Source of the DNA: Ramlibacter agri
GTDB taxonomy: Bacteria; Pseudomonadota; Gammaproteobacteria; Burkholderiales; Burkholderiaceae_C
DNA: 64,000 bases
Reading direction: 5' to 3'
Assembly: GCF_012927085.1 (NCBI RefSeq)
Contig: NZ_JABBFX010000004.1
Coordinates: 372,001-436,000, forward strand
Position 1 is the first letter of the stretch. Each line of letters begins with the position of its first letter. Position numbers and translations under genes: made by a program. The notes under the pieces were generated by a model that ran no database searches, had not been told where the DNA came from, and worked only from the letters and a program-made list of their open reading frames with translations. Positions 34,574 through 44,602 of the stretch are shown here, in pieces.

Positions 34574-35340
34574 TGCGCCCCCGCCTGCTCGTCGGCGACG
34601 GAGGAACCGAGGTAGGCCTCCTGCACCTTGCGGTTGGCCCGCACCTTCTCGGGCGTGTCGAAGGCGATGATCTCGCCGTAGACCACCACCGCGATCTTGT
34701 CGGCCAGGCCGAACACCACGCCCATGTCGTGCTCCACGGTCAGCAGCGTCTTGCCCACGGTCACTTCCTTGATCAGCTCGATGAAGCGCCGCGTCTCCTC
34801 GCGGCTCATGCCGGCGGTCGGTTCGTCCAGCAGGATCACGCTGGCGCCGCCGGCGATGGTGATGCCCACCTCCAGCGCCCGCTGTTCCGCGTAGGTGAGG
34901 TTGGCCGCCAGCACGTCGCGCTTCTTGTGCAGGCGGATGCGCTCCATCAGCTGCTCGGCGCGCTCGTTGGCATCGTGCAGGTCCGCCAGGAAGCGCAGGA
35001 AGGTGTACTTGTAGCCCAGGCTCCAGAGCACCCCGCAGCGCAGGTTCTCGAACACCGACAGCTTGGGGAAGATGTTGGTGATCTGGAAGCTGCGCGACAG
35101 GCCCAGGCGGTTGATCTCGAAGGGCTTCCTGCCGTCGATGCGCTGCCCGTGCAGCAGCACCTGGCCGCTGCTGGGCGGGAAACGCCCGCTGACCAGGTTG
35201 AACAGCGTGGACTTGCCGGCGCCGTTGGGGCCGATCACGGCGACCCGCTCGCCGGCGTCCACCTGCAGGCTGCAGCCGCGGATGATCTCCGTCTTGCCGA
35301 AGCTCTTGCGCAGGTCTTTCAGTTCAAGCGCCGCGGTCAC
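34570..35340 (-). CDS. livG: LivG-type ABC transporter ATPase
   Basis: 256 residues. Walker A G-P-N-G-A-G-K-S-T, LivG-type Q-loop R-S-F-Q-I-T-N-I-F, signature region L-T-Y-A-E-Q-R-A-L-E (the family variant of LSGGQ), Walker B V-I-L-L-D-E-P-T-A-G-M, and H-loop V-E-H-D-M. It powers import with LivF on the cytoplasmic side. The start is GTG at 35340, overlapping the livM stop (GTGA). Confidence 0.93.
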   Translation of the reverse strand: MTAALELKDLRKSFGKTEIIRGCSLQVDAGERVAVIGPNGAGKSTLFNLVSGRFPPSSGQVLLHGQRIDGRKPFEINRLGLSRSFQITNIFPKLSVFENLRCGVLWSLGYKYTFLRFLADLHDANERAEQLMERIRLHKKRDVLAANLTYAEQRALEVGITIAGGASVILLDEPTAGMSREETRRFIELIKEVTVGKTLLTVEHDMGVVFGLADKIAVVVYGEIIAFDTPEKVRANRKVQEAYLGSSVADEQAGAH

Positions 35341-36632
35341 AGGGCTTCCCTCCGCTTCATCTCTTTTTCGATGTGCTCGTGGATCTCGCCCCACTGGCGC
35401 GAGAAGTGGCGGCGGGCCAGCTCGAACAGAGCGACGGCCGTGAGCATGAAGAACACCGCGCCGAACCAGGTGTCGACGCCCTTGGCATCGAGCGGCACGC
35501 CCAGGAACTGCAGCTTGGGCCCCAGCGCCGCATTGAGCTGCAGGTGGTAGACCATCTCGATCATCGCGGCGGCGCCCAGCAAGGCCAGGAAGGCGGTGAC
35601 GAACAGCGCCAGGTAGCTGACCCACAGCTGCTTCAGGCGCCCGAAGCTCGCCACCCGCAGGTTCATCATGATCAGGCTGGCGATGCCACCGGGCGCGTAC
35701 ATCACCATGAACAGGAAGACCAGGCCCAGGTACAGCAGCCAGGCCTTGGTGTATTCCGACAGCAGCACGAAGGCCAGCACCATCAGCACGCCGCCGAGGA
35801 TGGGGCCGAAGAAGAAGGTGGCGCCGCCGAGGAAGGTGAACAGCAGGTAGGCGCCCGAGCGAGGCGCGCTCACCACCTCGGAGGTGACGATCTCGAAGTT
35901 CAGCGCCGCCAGCCCGCCCGAGATCCCCGCAAAGAAGGCGGCGATGATGAAGGAGATGTAGCGCACCTTCTGCGTGTCGTAGCCGACGAACTCCACCCGC
36001 TCGGGGTTGTCGCGCACCGCGTTGAGCATGCGCCCGAGCGGCGTGCGCGTGAAGGCGAACATCAGCGCCGTGCAGGCGAAGGTGTAGACCGCGATCAGGT
36101 AGTACAGCTGGATCTGCGGCCCGAAGGTGATGCCGAAGGGCTTGGCGCCCACCACGCGGTTGCTGGAGATGCCGCCCTCGCCGCCGAAGAACTCCGGGAA
36201 CATCAGCGACGAGGCCCACACCAGCTCGCCTATGCCCAGCGTGATCATGGCGAAAGGCGTCGCCGCCTTCTTCGTCGTCACATACCCTAACAGCACCGCG
36301 AAGGCCGCCGAGGCCAGCCCGCCGGCGATGGGCACCAGGCTCACCGGGATCGGCCAATGGCCCTTGCCCACCAGGTTCAGCACGTGGATCGCGAAGAACG
36401 CGCCCATGCCCGAATACACCGCGTGGCCGAAACTGAGCATGCCGCCCTGCCCCAGCAGCATGTTGTACGAGAGGCAGACGATGATGGCGATGCCCATCTG
36501 CGACAGCATCGTGTGCGCCAGGCTGCTCGTGAACAGCAGCGGCGCCACGGCCAGGATCAGGCCGAAGGCGCCCCACACCACCCAGCGGCCGACGTTGTGC
36601 GGCTTGAATTCGTAGTAGTTCCTCTGCCCCAT
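35337..36632 (-). CDS. livM: LivM-type ABC transporter permease with C-terminal extension
   Basis: 431 residues. Standard LivM core with about ten hydrophobic helices, N-M-L-L-G-Q-G-G-M-L-S-F-G-H-A near residue 60, and the G-Y-x-x-x-K-V-R-Y coupling segment. From about 330 an extra 100 residues follow, with two more helices (A-L-F-V-T-A-F-L-A-L-L-G and F-F-M-L-T-A-V-A-L-F) and a charged end. The extension is unusual for the family. It overlaps livG by 4 bases. Confidence 0.9.
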   Translation of the reverse strand: MGQRNYYEFKPHNVGRWVVWGAFGLILAVAPLLFTSSLAHTMLSQMGIAIIVCLSYNMLLGQGGMLSFGHAVYSGMGAFFAIHVLNLVGKGHWPIPVSLVPIAGGLASAAFAVLLGYVTTKKAATPFAMITLGIGELVWASSLMFPEFFGGEGGISSNRVVGAKPFGITFGPQIQLYYLIAVYTFACTALMFAFTRTPLGRMLNAVRDNPERVEFVGYDTQKVRYISFIIAAFFAGISGGLAALNFEIVTSEVVSAPRSGAYLLFTFLGGATFFFGPILGGVLMVLAFVLLSEYTKAWLLYLGLVFLFMVMYAPGGIASLIMMNLRVASFGRLKQLWVSYLALFVTAFLALLGAAAMIEMVYHLQLNAALGPKLQFLGVPLDAKGVDTWFGAVFFMLTAVALFELARRHFSRQWGEIHEHIEKEMKRREAL

Positions 36633-36633
36633 G

Positions 36634-37581
36634 TCAGCCCTCCCGCGTGCCGAGGAGGCCCTTGGGCCGGAAGATCAGGATCAGCACCAGGAAAACGTAA
36701 GGCAGGATGGGCGCGACCTGCGAGATCTTCAGCTTCCACAGCGCGTAGCCGAAGGTCTCGGGCGTGATGGCCAGGCCCACGACTTGCGCGGCGTCGAGCA
36801 GCGAGCGGTCGATGCCCACCGCGAAGGTCTGGATGACGCCGATCGCGAGCGAGGCGACGAAGGCGCCGGCCAGCGAGCCCATGCCACCCACCACCACGAC
36901 GACGAAGATCACCGAGCCGACCGTCGCCGCCATGCCCGGCTCGGTCACGAAGGCATTGCCGCCGATCACGCCGGCCAGCGCGGCGAGCGCACAGCCGCCG
37001 CCGAACACCAGCATGAACACGCGCGGCACGTTGTGGCCCAGCGCCTCCACCGTGTCCGGGTGCGTCAGCGCCGCCTGGATCACCAGGCCGATGCGCGTGC
37101 GCGTGAGCAGCAGCCACATGGCCAGCAGCATCAACAGCGCCACCAGCATCATGAAGCCGCGGTACATGGGGAACTGGGTGCCGTACAGCGTGAACAGCGG
37201 CCCGCTCAGGGCCGCCGGCACCCGGTAGTCCACCGAGCTGGTGCCCCAGACCAGCTGCACCATCTCGAGGATGATGAAGGACAGCCCGAAGGTGAGGAGC
37301 AGTTCCGCGACGTGCCCGTACTTGTGCACCCGCCGCAACGCGTACTTCTCGAACAGCGCGCCCAGCCCCGCCACCAGCAGCGGCGCGATGACCAGCGCCG
37401 GCCAATAGCCGAACCACTGCGTCGTCGTATAGGCGAAATAGGCGCCCAGCATGTAGAAGCTGGCGTGGGCGAAATTGAGGACGCCCATCATGCTGAAGAT
37501 CAGCGTGAGCCCGGAACTGAGCATGAACAGCAGCAAGCCGTAGCTGATGCCGTTCAACAGGGAGATGGTGAAGAACTCCAT
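36634..37581 (-). CDS. livH: LivH-type ABC transporter permease
   Basis: 315 residues with about eight hydrophobic helices. Typical LivH sequence: N-G-I-S-Y-G-L-L-L-F-M-L-S-S-G-L-T-L-I-F-S, L-N-F-A-H-A-S-F-Y-M-L-G-A-Y, and V-V-G-G-M-G-S-L-A-G-A. It pairs with LivM as the membrane channel. The ATG at 37581 lies downstream of an intrinsic terminator that separates it from livK. LivM begins 1 base after its stop. Confidence 0.93.
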   Translation of the reverse strand: MEFFTISLLNGISYGLLLFMLSSGLTLIFSMMGVLNFAHASFYMLGAYFAYTTTQWFGYWPALVIAPLLVAGLGALFEKYALRRVHKYGHVAELLLTFGLSFIILEMVQLVWGTSSVDYRVPAALSGPLFTLYGTQFPMYRGFMMLVALLMLLAMWLLLTRTRIGLVIQAALTHPDTVEALGHNVPRVFMLVFGGGCALAALAGVIGGNAFVTEPGMAATVGSVIFVVVVVGGMGSLAGAFVASLAIGVIQTFAVGIDRSLLDAAQVVGLAITPETFGYALWKLKISQVAPILPYVFLVLILIFRPKGLLGTREG

Positions 37582-37637
37582 CCGTGCTTTTTCTGTGTTC
37601 GTTCTGCCTGGCCCGCATTCTGCCGGGCCGCGCGCGC

Positions 37638-37672
37638 AAAAAAAAGCCGGGACGCTGCTTGCCCCGGCTTTT
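37638..37672 (-). terminator. Intrinsic terminator between livK and livH
   Basis: AAAAGCCGGG (37642-37651) pairs with CCCGGCTTTT (37663-37672); on the minus strand the stem is followed by eight T (complement of A at 37638-37645). It lies directly after the livK stop at 37688. It should give more binding protein than permease, as leaky terminators do in other ABC operons. With TTTT on the other side it could also work weakly on the plus strand. Confidence 0.88.
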
Positions 37673-37687
37673 CGCGTCACCCGTGCA

Positions 37688-38941
37688 TCAGCCCGCCGGA
37701 CGCTTCATCTGGCAGCTGGTGGGCGTGCTGGACACGTACGGGTCCATCTGCTTCACCGGCACGAAGGTGAAATCGGTGTTCTCCACCTTGTACTCGCCCG
37801 GCTTGGCCTTCTGCCACTTGGTGATGAACATGGTCTGCTGCAGCTGGTGGTCGCTGGCGCGCATGGTCACGTCGCCGGCGAAGCTCTTGACCTGCAGGCC
37901 TTCCATGGCGTGGGCCACCTTCACCGGGTCGGTGGACTTGGCCTTGGCGATGGCCGCGGACATCAGGTTGATGCCGTTGTAGGTGGCGTAGGTGTAGTAG
38001 TCGTCGTTGAACTTCTTGTGGAAGTCGGCGCCGATCTGCCCCAGCTCGCCGGTGTGGTTGGCGTGCCCGTAGGCCACCACGTAGACCTGGCTCTCGCCGC
38101 CGGCGGCGAGAGCCGTGGGCGTGCCGGTGACGCCGGCGTAGTAGGTGTACATGGGAACCTTCAGGCCGGCGTCGTTCATCGCCTTCACCAGCAACGTGAG
38201 GTCCTGGCCCCAATTGCCGGTCAGCACCGCGTCGGCGCCCGAGGCCTTGATCTTGGCCACGTAGGGCGCGAAGTCCTTCACCTGGCCGATCGGGTGCAGG
38301 TCGTCGCCGACGATCTGGATGTCCGGGCGCTTGCGCTTGATGGCGTCCTTGAAGTACTTGGAGACCTGCTGGCCGTGCGAGTAGTTCTGGCCGATGATGT
38401 AGACCTTCTTGACGCTGGCCTGGTCCTTCATGAAGGAGGTCAGCGCCTCCATCTTCATCGAGGTGTCGGCATCCAGCCGGAACTGCCAGAAGCTGCAGCC
38501 GGGCGCGCCTTCCTTCTCCGGCGCGTTCGTCATCGCGGGGTCGACGGCGGCGTAGTTGAGATACACGATCTCCTTGCCGGGGTTGCGATCGTTGTACTTG
38601 TTGATGGCGTCCAGCAGCGCCCAGGCGGCGCCGGAGCCGTTGCCCTGCGTGACGTAGCGGAAGCCCTGGTCGATGGCGGCCTTCAGCGTGTTGAGGCTGC
38701 CTTCGGGCGTGCCCTTGTTGTCGAAGCCCACCACCTCGTACTTGACGCCGGCGGCGTTCTTGCCCGAGAAGCGGTCCGCCACGAACTGCCAGCTCTTCAG
38801 CTGGTTCTGCCCCACGTTCGCGAACGGGCCCGACAGCGGGTCCATGAACGCGATCCTGACCGTCTCGCCCTTCTGCGCGAGTGCCAGACCCGAGGCGGCG
38901 CACAGCGCCGCGACCGCAACGACCTTCATCGTGAATTTCAT
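37688..38941 (-). CDS. livK: LivK-type branched-chain amino acid ABC substrate-binding protein
   Basis: 417 residues with a signal peptide (V-A-V-A-A-L-C-A-A-S-G-L-A-L-A-Q). Mature type I periplasmic binding fold: R-I-A-F-M-D-P-L-S-G-P-F-A, V-Y-I-I-G-Q-N-Y-S-H-G, A-Y-G-H-A-N-H-T-G-E. The ligand may not be an amino acid: the first gene of the set encodes an AlkK-like acyl-CoA ligase, so an organic or aromatic acid is possible. The 166-base gap to the ligase gene probably holds its own promoter. Confidence 0.92.
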   Translation of the reverse strand: MKFTMKVVAVAALCAASGLALAQKGETVRIAFMDPLSGPFANVGQNQLKSWQFVADRFSGKNAAGVKYEVVGFDNKGTPEGSLNTLKAAIDQGFRYVTQGNGSGAAWALLDAINKYNDRNPGKEIVYLNYAAVDPAMTNAPEKEGAPGCSFWQFRLDADTSMKMEALTSFMKDQASVKKVYIIGQNYSHGQQVSKYFKDAIKRKRPDIQIVGDDLHPIGQVKDFAPYVAKIKASGADAVLTGNWGQDLTLLVKAMNDAGLKVPMYTYYAGVTGTPTALAAGGESQVYVVAYGHANHTGELGQIGADFHKKFNDDYYTYATYNGINLMSAAIAKAKSTDPVKVAHAMEGLQVKSFAGDVTMRASDHQLQQTMFITKWQKAKPGEYKVENTDFTFVPVKQMDPYVSSTPTSCQMKRPAG

Positions 38942-39107
38942 CGACTGTCTCCTGAGGGATTCCTGACAGCGCGCAGAGTACAGGCGTTAAGTCCGCGGCC
39001 CGGTCAGGGATTGCCCGTAAGCAGCGCGCATGTGTATCGCCAACGTGACAGCGGCTTGCGCGTGCATATGTCGGCTTCGCACATTGACTCGAAGGGATCG
39101 CGCAGCG

Positions 39108-40736
<1,629 letters not shown>

Positions 40737-40835
40737 TCCTTGTCTCCGGAAGTACGTTCTGGGCCGGATGCTACCCCGGCGGGCCCCCGCCCCTACTCGG
40801 TGGAAATCCGCGCCTGTGTCGCCGACGCGTCGCGA

Positions 40836-40854
40836 GGCCCGGCGGCACCGGGCC
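40836..40854 (-). other. Strong stem-loop after the module B operon
   Basis: GGCCCGG-CGGCA-CCGGGCC, a perfect 7-bp GC stem with a 5-base loop, 8 bases beyond the stop of the receiver-kinase gene. No T run follows, so it may be a Rho-associated end or mRNA stabiliser and not an intrinsic terminator. Confidence 0.5.
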
Positions 40855-40862
40855 GGAGCCGC

Positions 40863-42032
40863 TCAGCCCTGTTCGGCCAGCGGCTGGAAGTACAGCGTGA
40901 CCGCCGTGCCTTGCCCCACCGTGGACCGGATCTCGATGGAGCCGCTGATCGCCTGCATCACGCGGTGGCAGAACATCAGCCCCATGCCGTTGCCGCCGGC
41001 TCCCGCGCGGGTGGTGATCGGCTCGCGCGTGAGCTTGGCCAGCACCTCCGGCGGGATGCCGGGGCCGTTGTCCGCGAACACCATCCAGGCGCGCTTGCCG
41101 GCGGGGGCCGCCGCGTCGCAGCCGACCTCGATGCGCAACTGCGGCGCCGGCTGGCCGCGCAGTGCCTGCAAGGCATTCTTGGCCAGCGTGCACAGCACCA
41201 GGTACAGCAGGTCGCGCCGGCCCGGCAGCCAGAAGTCGCGCTTGACGTCGCTGCTGACGATGGCGCGTTCGCTGTCCTCGAAGGGGAATTCGTCCTGCAG
41301 CGCGCCGACCAGGCTGCTCGCCGACACCGACTGCGGCTGCGCGCCCGGATAGGCGTCGCGCGCCGACTGCACGAAGGTCGACACCAGCGACTGCGCATAC
41401 AGCGCGCGCCGCTCGGCCCGCTCCAGCGCGGCCAGGATCTCGCCCGGATGGTCCTCGGTGAACTGCGCGACGCCCGGCGGCGCATCGGGGCCGGCCGGCA
41501 CGTGGCGGGCGGCCACCGTGCTCACGTAGCCGCGCACCGTGGCCAGCGGCGTGTTCAGTTCGTGCGCCAGGAAGCCGATGGCTTCGCGCAGCGCCGCCAC
41601 CCGGCCTTCGTTCAGCATGCGCTCCAGCGCCTGGCTGCGATACAGCGCCAGGGCTTCGCGCAAGGCCTCGCGCGTGGCCGTGCCGTCCAGCGGCTTTTCC
41701 AGGATGCGCAGCACCTTGCCCTGGTTGACGGCGGCGATCGCGACGTCCTTCTCCGCATAGGCCGTGGCCAGCAGGCGGATCACGTGGCGGTAGTCGCGCT
41801 GCACGGCGCGCAGCAGCTTCATGCCGTCGCGCTCGGGCATGCGGTAGTCGGTGACCAGCACGCCGAATTCGTGGCTGCGCTCGCTCAGGATGGCCAGCGC
41901 CTCATCGGCGCCGCCCGCGGTGGCCACCTTGAATTCGTCGCCGAATTCGAGCGCGAACCACTTGCGCGAGGTGGGTTCGTCGTCCACGAACAGGATGGAT
42001 GGAGCCTCGCCGGCGAGATCATGCATGGGCAT
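40863..42032 (-). CDS. Receiver-histidine kinase protein (PhcR-like architecture), module B
   Basis: 389 residues, soluble. Receiver at about 10-125: V-D-D-E (16-19), phospho-acceptor D62 in T-D-Y-R-M-P, and K113 in L-E-K-P. Then a DHp helix with H157 (A-H-E-L-N-T-P-L-A) and an HATPase domain (L-A-K-N-A-L, A-D-N-G-P-G-I-P, G-N-G-M-G-L-M-F). A receiver followed by a kinase, with no DNA-binding domain, is the layout described for PhcR in Ralstonia. It starts 44 bases after the kinase gene and is the third gene of the module. Inference: takes phosphate from the Hpt of the kinase and passes the signal to an unlinked target. Confidence 0.88.
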   Translation of the reverse strand: MPMHDLAGEAPSILFVDDEPTSRKWFALEFGDEFKVATAGGADEALAILSERSHEFGVLVTDYRMPERDGMKLLRAVQRDYRHVIRLLATAYAEKDVAIAAVNQGKVLRILEKPLDGTATREALREALALYRSQALERMLNEGRVAALREAIGFLAHELNTPLATVRGYVSTVAARHVPAGPDAPPGVAQFTEDHPGEILAALERAERRALYAQSLVSTFVQSARDAYPGAQPQSVSASSLVGALQDEFPFEDSERAIVSSDVKRDFWLPGRRDLLYLVLCTLAKNALQALRGQPAPQLRIEVGCDAAAPAGKRAWMVFADNGPGIPPEVLAKLTREPITTRAGAGGNGMGLMFCHRVMQAISGSIEIRSTVGQGTAVTLYFQPLAEQG

Positions 42033-42076
42033 TCGCCCGATTATCGGGACCTGGGTTCAAGGAAGGGAAGGCGCCG

Positions 42077-44602
42077 TCAGGCGCCGTCACTGCGGGTTTC
42101 GGTGGCGCAATAGGCTTTCAGCGCGGCGTCCGTACGGACCGCCACGGCTTGCAGGTGTTCCAGCCAGGCCGGCGCGTCGGGCCATTCGTCGCGTTCCAGC
42201 AGTGGCACGTACAGGCGGCGCACCAGCTGGTAGAGCGCCTGCGCACCGGCCTCGCCGCTCATGCCCAGCAGCGAATGCAGGGCGTCCAGGCTGCGTTGCC
42301 GGTCCTGGCTGGCGGCGGCGTCCTGCAGGGCGCCGACCAGCCGCGACATCTCGGGCAGGTAGTCCGTCAGCAGTTCTTCCAGCATGCCCAGGCGGCGGTA
42401 GCTTTCCAGGCGCTGCACATTCAGCAGGCCTTCCTCGGGAATCTCCGGGACCACCGGGCGCGCGGCCACGGCAGGCGGCTCGGGGGGCGGAAGCGCCTTG
42501 CCGGTGCCGGCCACCAGCCGCACCAGCGTCTCGTACAGCAGCGCGGAATCGACCGGCTTCACCAGGAAGGCGTCCATGCCGGCGGCCCGCGCCGCGGCTA
42601 CCGCCTCCTCGTCGGAATGCGCAGTCAGCGCGACGACCGGCACGGCCGCCCAGGGCTCGCCGGAATGGCGGATGGCATGCGCCGCCTCCAGGCCGTCCAT
42701 GCCCGGCATGTGCAGGTCGACGACGACGGCGTCGAAGCCATCGTTGGCCTGCAGCTGGTCCAGCACCGCCTGCCCATGTTCGACTTCGATCACGTCGGCG
42801 GCGGCGTTGCGCAGGTAGGCCGCCACGGCCTTGCGGTTGAAGGCGCTGTCGTCGGCCAGCAGGATGCGGCGGCCGGCCAGCCGGCCCGGCTCGGTGCGCG
42901 CGGCGCCGCGCGGTTGCTGCACCACCTGCTGCAGCGCCGCCAGCAGCGGCAGCTGCGCGCAGGGCTTGCTGATGAAGCCGTCCATGCCGCCCTTCAGCGC
43001 CTTGGCGCGGGCCAGGTGCGACGGCTCGCTCGTGTAGGCGATGATGCGCACGTCCTGGTTGGGGCCGGCCTCGTTGCGGACCTTGTCGGCGACGGTGTAG
43101 CCGTCCAGGCCCGGCATGTTCAGGTCCATCAGCACGATGTGGTAAGTGCGCCGGCCCAGCATGTCCAGCGCCACCTGCCCGTCCTCCGCCTCGTCGAGGT
43201 CGGCGGTCAGGGCGAGCGGCCCCAGCTTCTGGCGCGTCGCCATGCGCTGCACCGGGTCGTCCTCGACGATCAGGATGCGCTTGCCGGCCAGCAGGGTGCG
43301 GGCCTGGGCCACGGCGGCCAGCCGGTGCTCCTCGCGCTCCTTCTCGCCGATGGCCGGGAAGCGCATCATGAACTCGGTGTACTGACCGGGCACCGAGCGG
43401 CACTCGATGTCGCCGCCGAAGGCGCGCATCACGCGCTTGCAGTAGGCCAGGCCGAGGCCGGTGCCGCCGGACTTGCCGATCGAGCGGAAGGGCTCGAACA
43501 GGCCCTTGAGCACGTCGGGCGCGATGCCCGGGCCGTTGTCGCGCACCTTCACCTGCTGGTCGGCCACGGTGATGGACACCTGCGTCTGCGGATACGGCGT
43601 CAGGTAGTACAGCGCGTTCTTGATCAGGTTGAACAGGACGAACAGGTAGGCGGTCTCGTCGCCCTTGAAGGTGAAGTCCTCGGCCACCGACACGCTCACC
43701 TTGTCACGGGCCTCGTCGCTGTCGTAGCTGTATTCCTCCACGGCTTGCTGCACCACTTCGGCGGCCGACAGGTAGCGGAAGGTGGTGGCGTCCAGCGGCC
43801 GCGCGCTCACCTCGTCCAGCGTCATGGAGATGACCTGCAGCCCGCGCTGCACGGCCTGTTCGCCGCGGGCCAGGTGCCGATAAAGCTGCTGCACTTCCTG
43901 CGGGTCCAGCCGCGCCGTCTGGCGCGAGGCGCCGGGCGCCGGCAGCACCTCCTGCATTCCTTCCAGGCTGTGCTTCAGCTGCGCGAGCGGATGCCGCATC
44001 TCGTGCGCGATCGAGCCTGCGAGCGCCTGCGTCGCGCGCAGCTTGCGTTCGGCATCGATCCGGTCCGTGCTGGACTTGAACATGTTGCCGCCGATCACGA
44101 CCATCGCGAACGCGGGCAACTGGGCGACGAGGTCGCGCGGAATGTGCGGATTGGTCGTCGTCAGCACGTAGACGCCCGAGGCGAGCGCGGTCCCCACCAG
44201 CACCATCAGCACGGTGTTGCGCCAGTCGGTCAGCAGCACCAGGAAGCACAGGCAGATGAAGGTGTTGGAGATGGACGCGATGCCGCCGCCGCGCTGCAGC
44301 CCGATCAGCACGTTGAAGAACGGCAGGCAGTACAGCAGCACCAGGTAGGAGAAGCGGATGTAGTACGGCTTCAGGCGCTCGGGCCAGAAGTCGCGCAGGC
44401 CCATCAGCAGGAACAGCGCGACGCCGAACAGGCGGAACGGGACGTCCTCGACCAGCAAAGTGTCGTGCGGCCGCGTGTAGCGGAAGAAGTGGAAGGCGGA
44501 GTAGCCGAGCGCGCCGAGGATGCCCATCACCTTCAGCCGGTTCGGGCCGTAGGCGTGATAGTCCTCGTAGTGGCGATAGACCTTCGCCAGGTACTTGATC
44601 AT
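42077..44602 (-). CDS. CqsS/PhcS-like six-TM hybrid kinase with two receivers and Hpt, module B
   Basis: 841 residues. Six-helix sensor (about 22-180) aligning residue for residue in key places with the module A kinase: P-E-R-L-K-P-Y-Y (74-81), T-D-W-R-N-T (125-130), and the DHp His at 200 in both (A-H-E-M-R-H-P-L). HATPase with N-L-I-K-N-A-L-Y-Y, R-D-N-G-P-G-I and G-G-T-G-L-G-L-A-Y. First receiver D493 (L-M-D-L-N-M-P), second receiver D629 (V-V-D-L-H-M-P), C-terminal Hpt with H776 (L-H-S-L-L-G-M-S-G). All phosphorelay residues are present. The ATG overlaps the acyltransferase stop (ATGA), so synthase-like and receptor-like proteins are translationally coupled. Confidence 0.9.
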   Translation of the reverse strand: MIKYLAKVYRHYEDYHAYGPNRLKVMGILGALGYSAFHFFRYTRPHDTLLVEDVPFRLFGVALFLLMGLRDFWPERLKPYYIRFSYLVLLYCLPFFNVLIGLQRGGGIASISNTFICLCFLVLLTDWRNTVLMVLVGTALASGVYVLTTTNPHIPRDLVAQLPAFAMVVIGGNMFKSSTDRIDAERKLRATQALAGSIAHEMRHPLAQLKHSLEGMQEVLPAPGASRQTARLDPQEVQQLYRHLARGEQAVQRGLQVISMTLDEVSARPLDATTFRYLSAAEVVQQAVEEYSYDSDEARDKVSVSVAEDFTFKGDETAYLFVLFNLIKNALYYLTPYPQTQVSITVADQQVKVRDNGPGIAPDVLKGLFEPFRSIGKSGGTGLGLAYCKRVMRAFGGDIECRSVPGQYTEFMMRFPAIGEKEREEHRLAAVAQARTLLAGKRILIVEDDPVQRMATRQKLGPLALTADLDEAEDGQVALDMLGRRTYHIVLMDLNMPGLDGYTVADKVRNEAGPNQDVRIIAYTSEPSHLARAKALKGGMDGFISKPCAQLPLLAALQQVVQQPRGAARTEPGRLAGRRILLADDSAFNRKAVAAYLRNAAADVIEVEHGQAVLDQLQANDGFDAVVVDLHMPGMDGLEAAHAIRHSGEPWAAVPVVALTAHSDEEAVAAARAAGMDAFLVKPVDSALLYETLVRLVAGTGKALPPPEPPAVAARPVVPEIPEEGLLNVQRLESYRRLGMLEELLTDYLPEMSRLVGALQDAAASQDRQRSLDALHSLLGMSGEAGAQALYQLVRRLYVPLLERDEWPDAPAWLEHLQAVAVRTDAALKAYCATETRSDGA

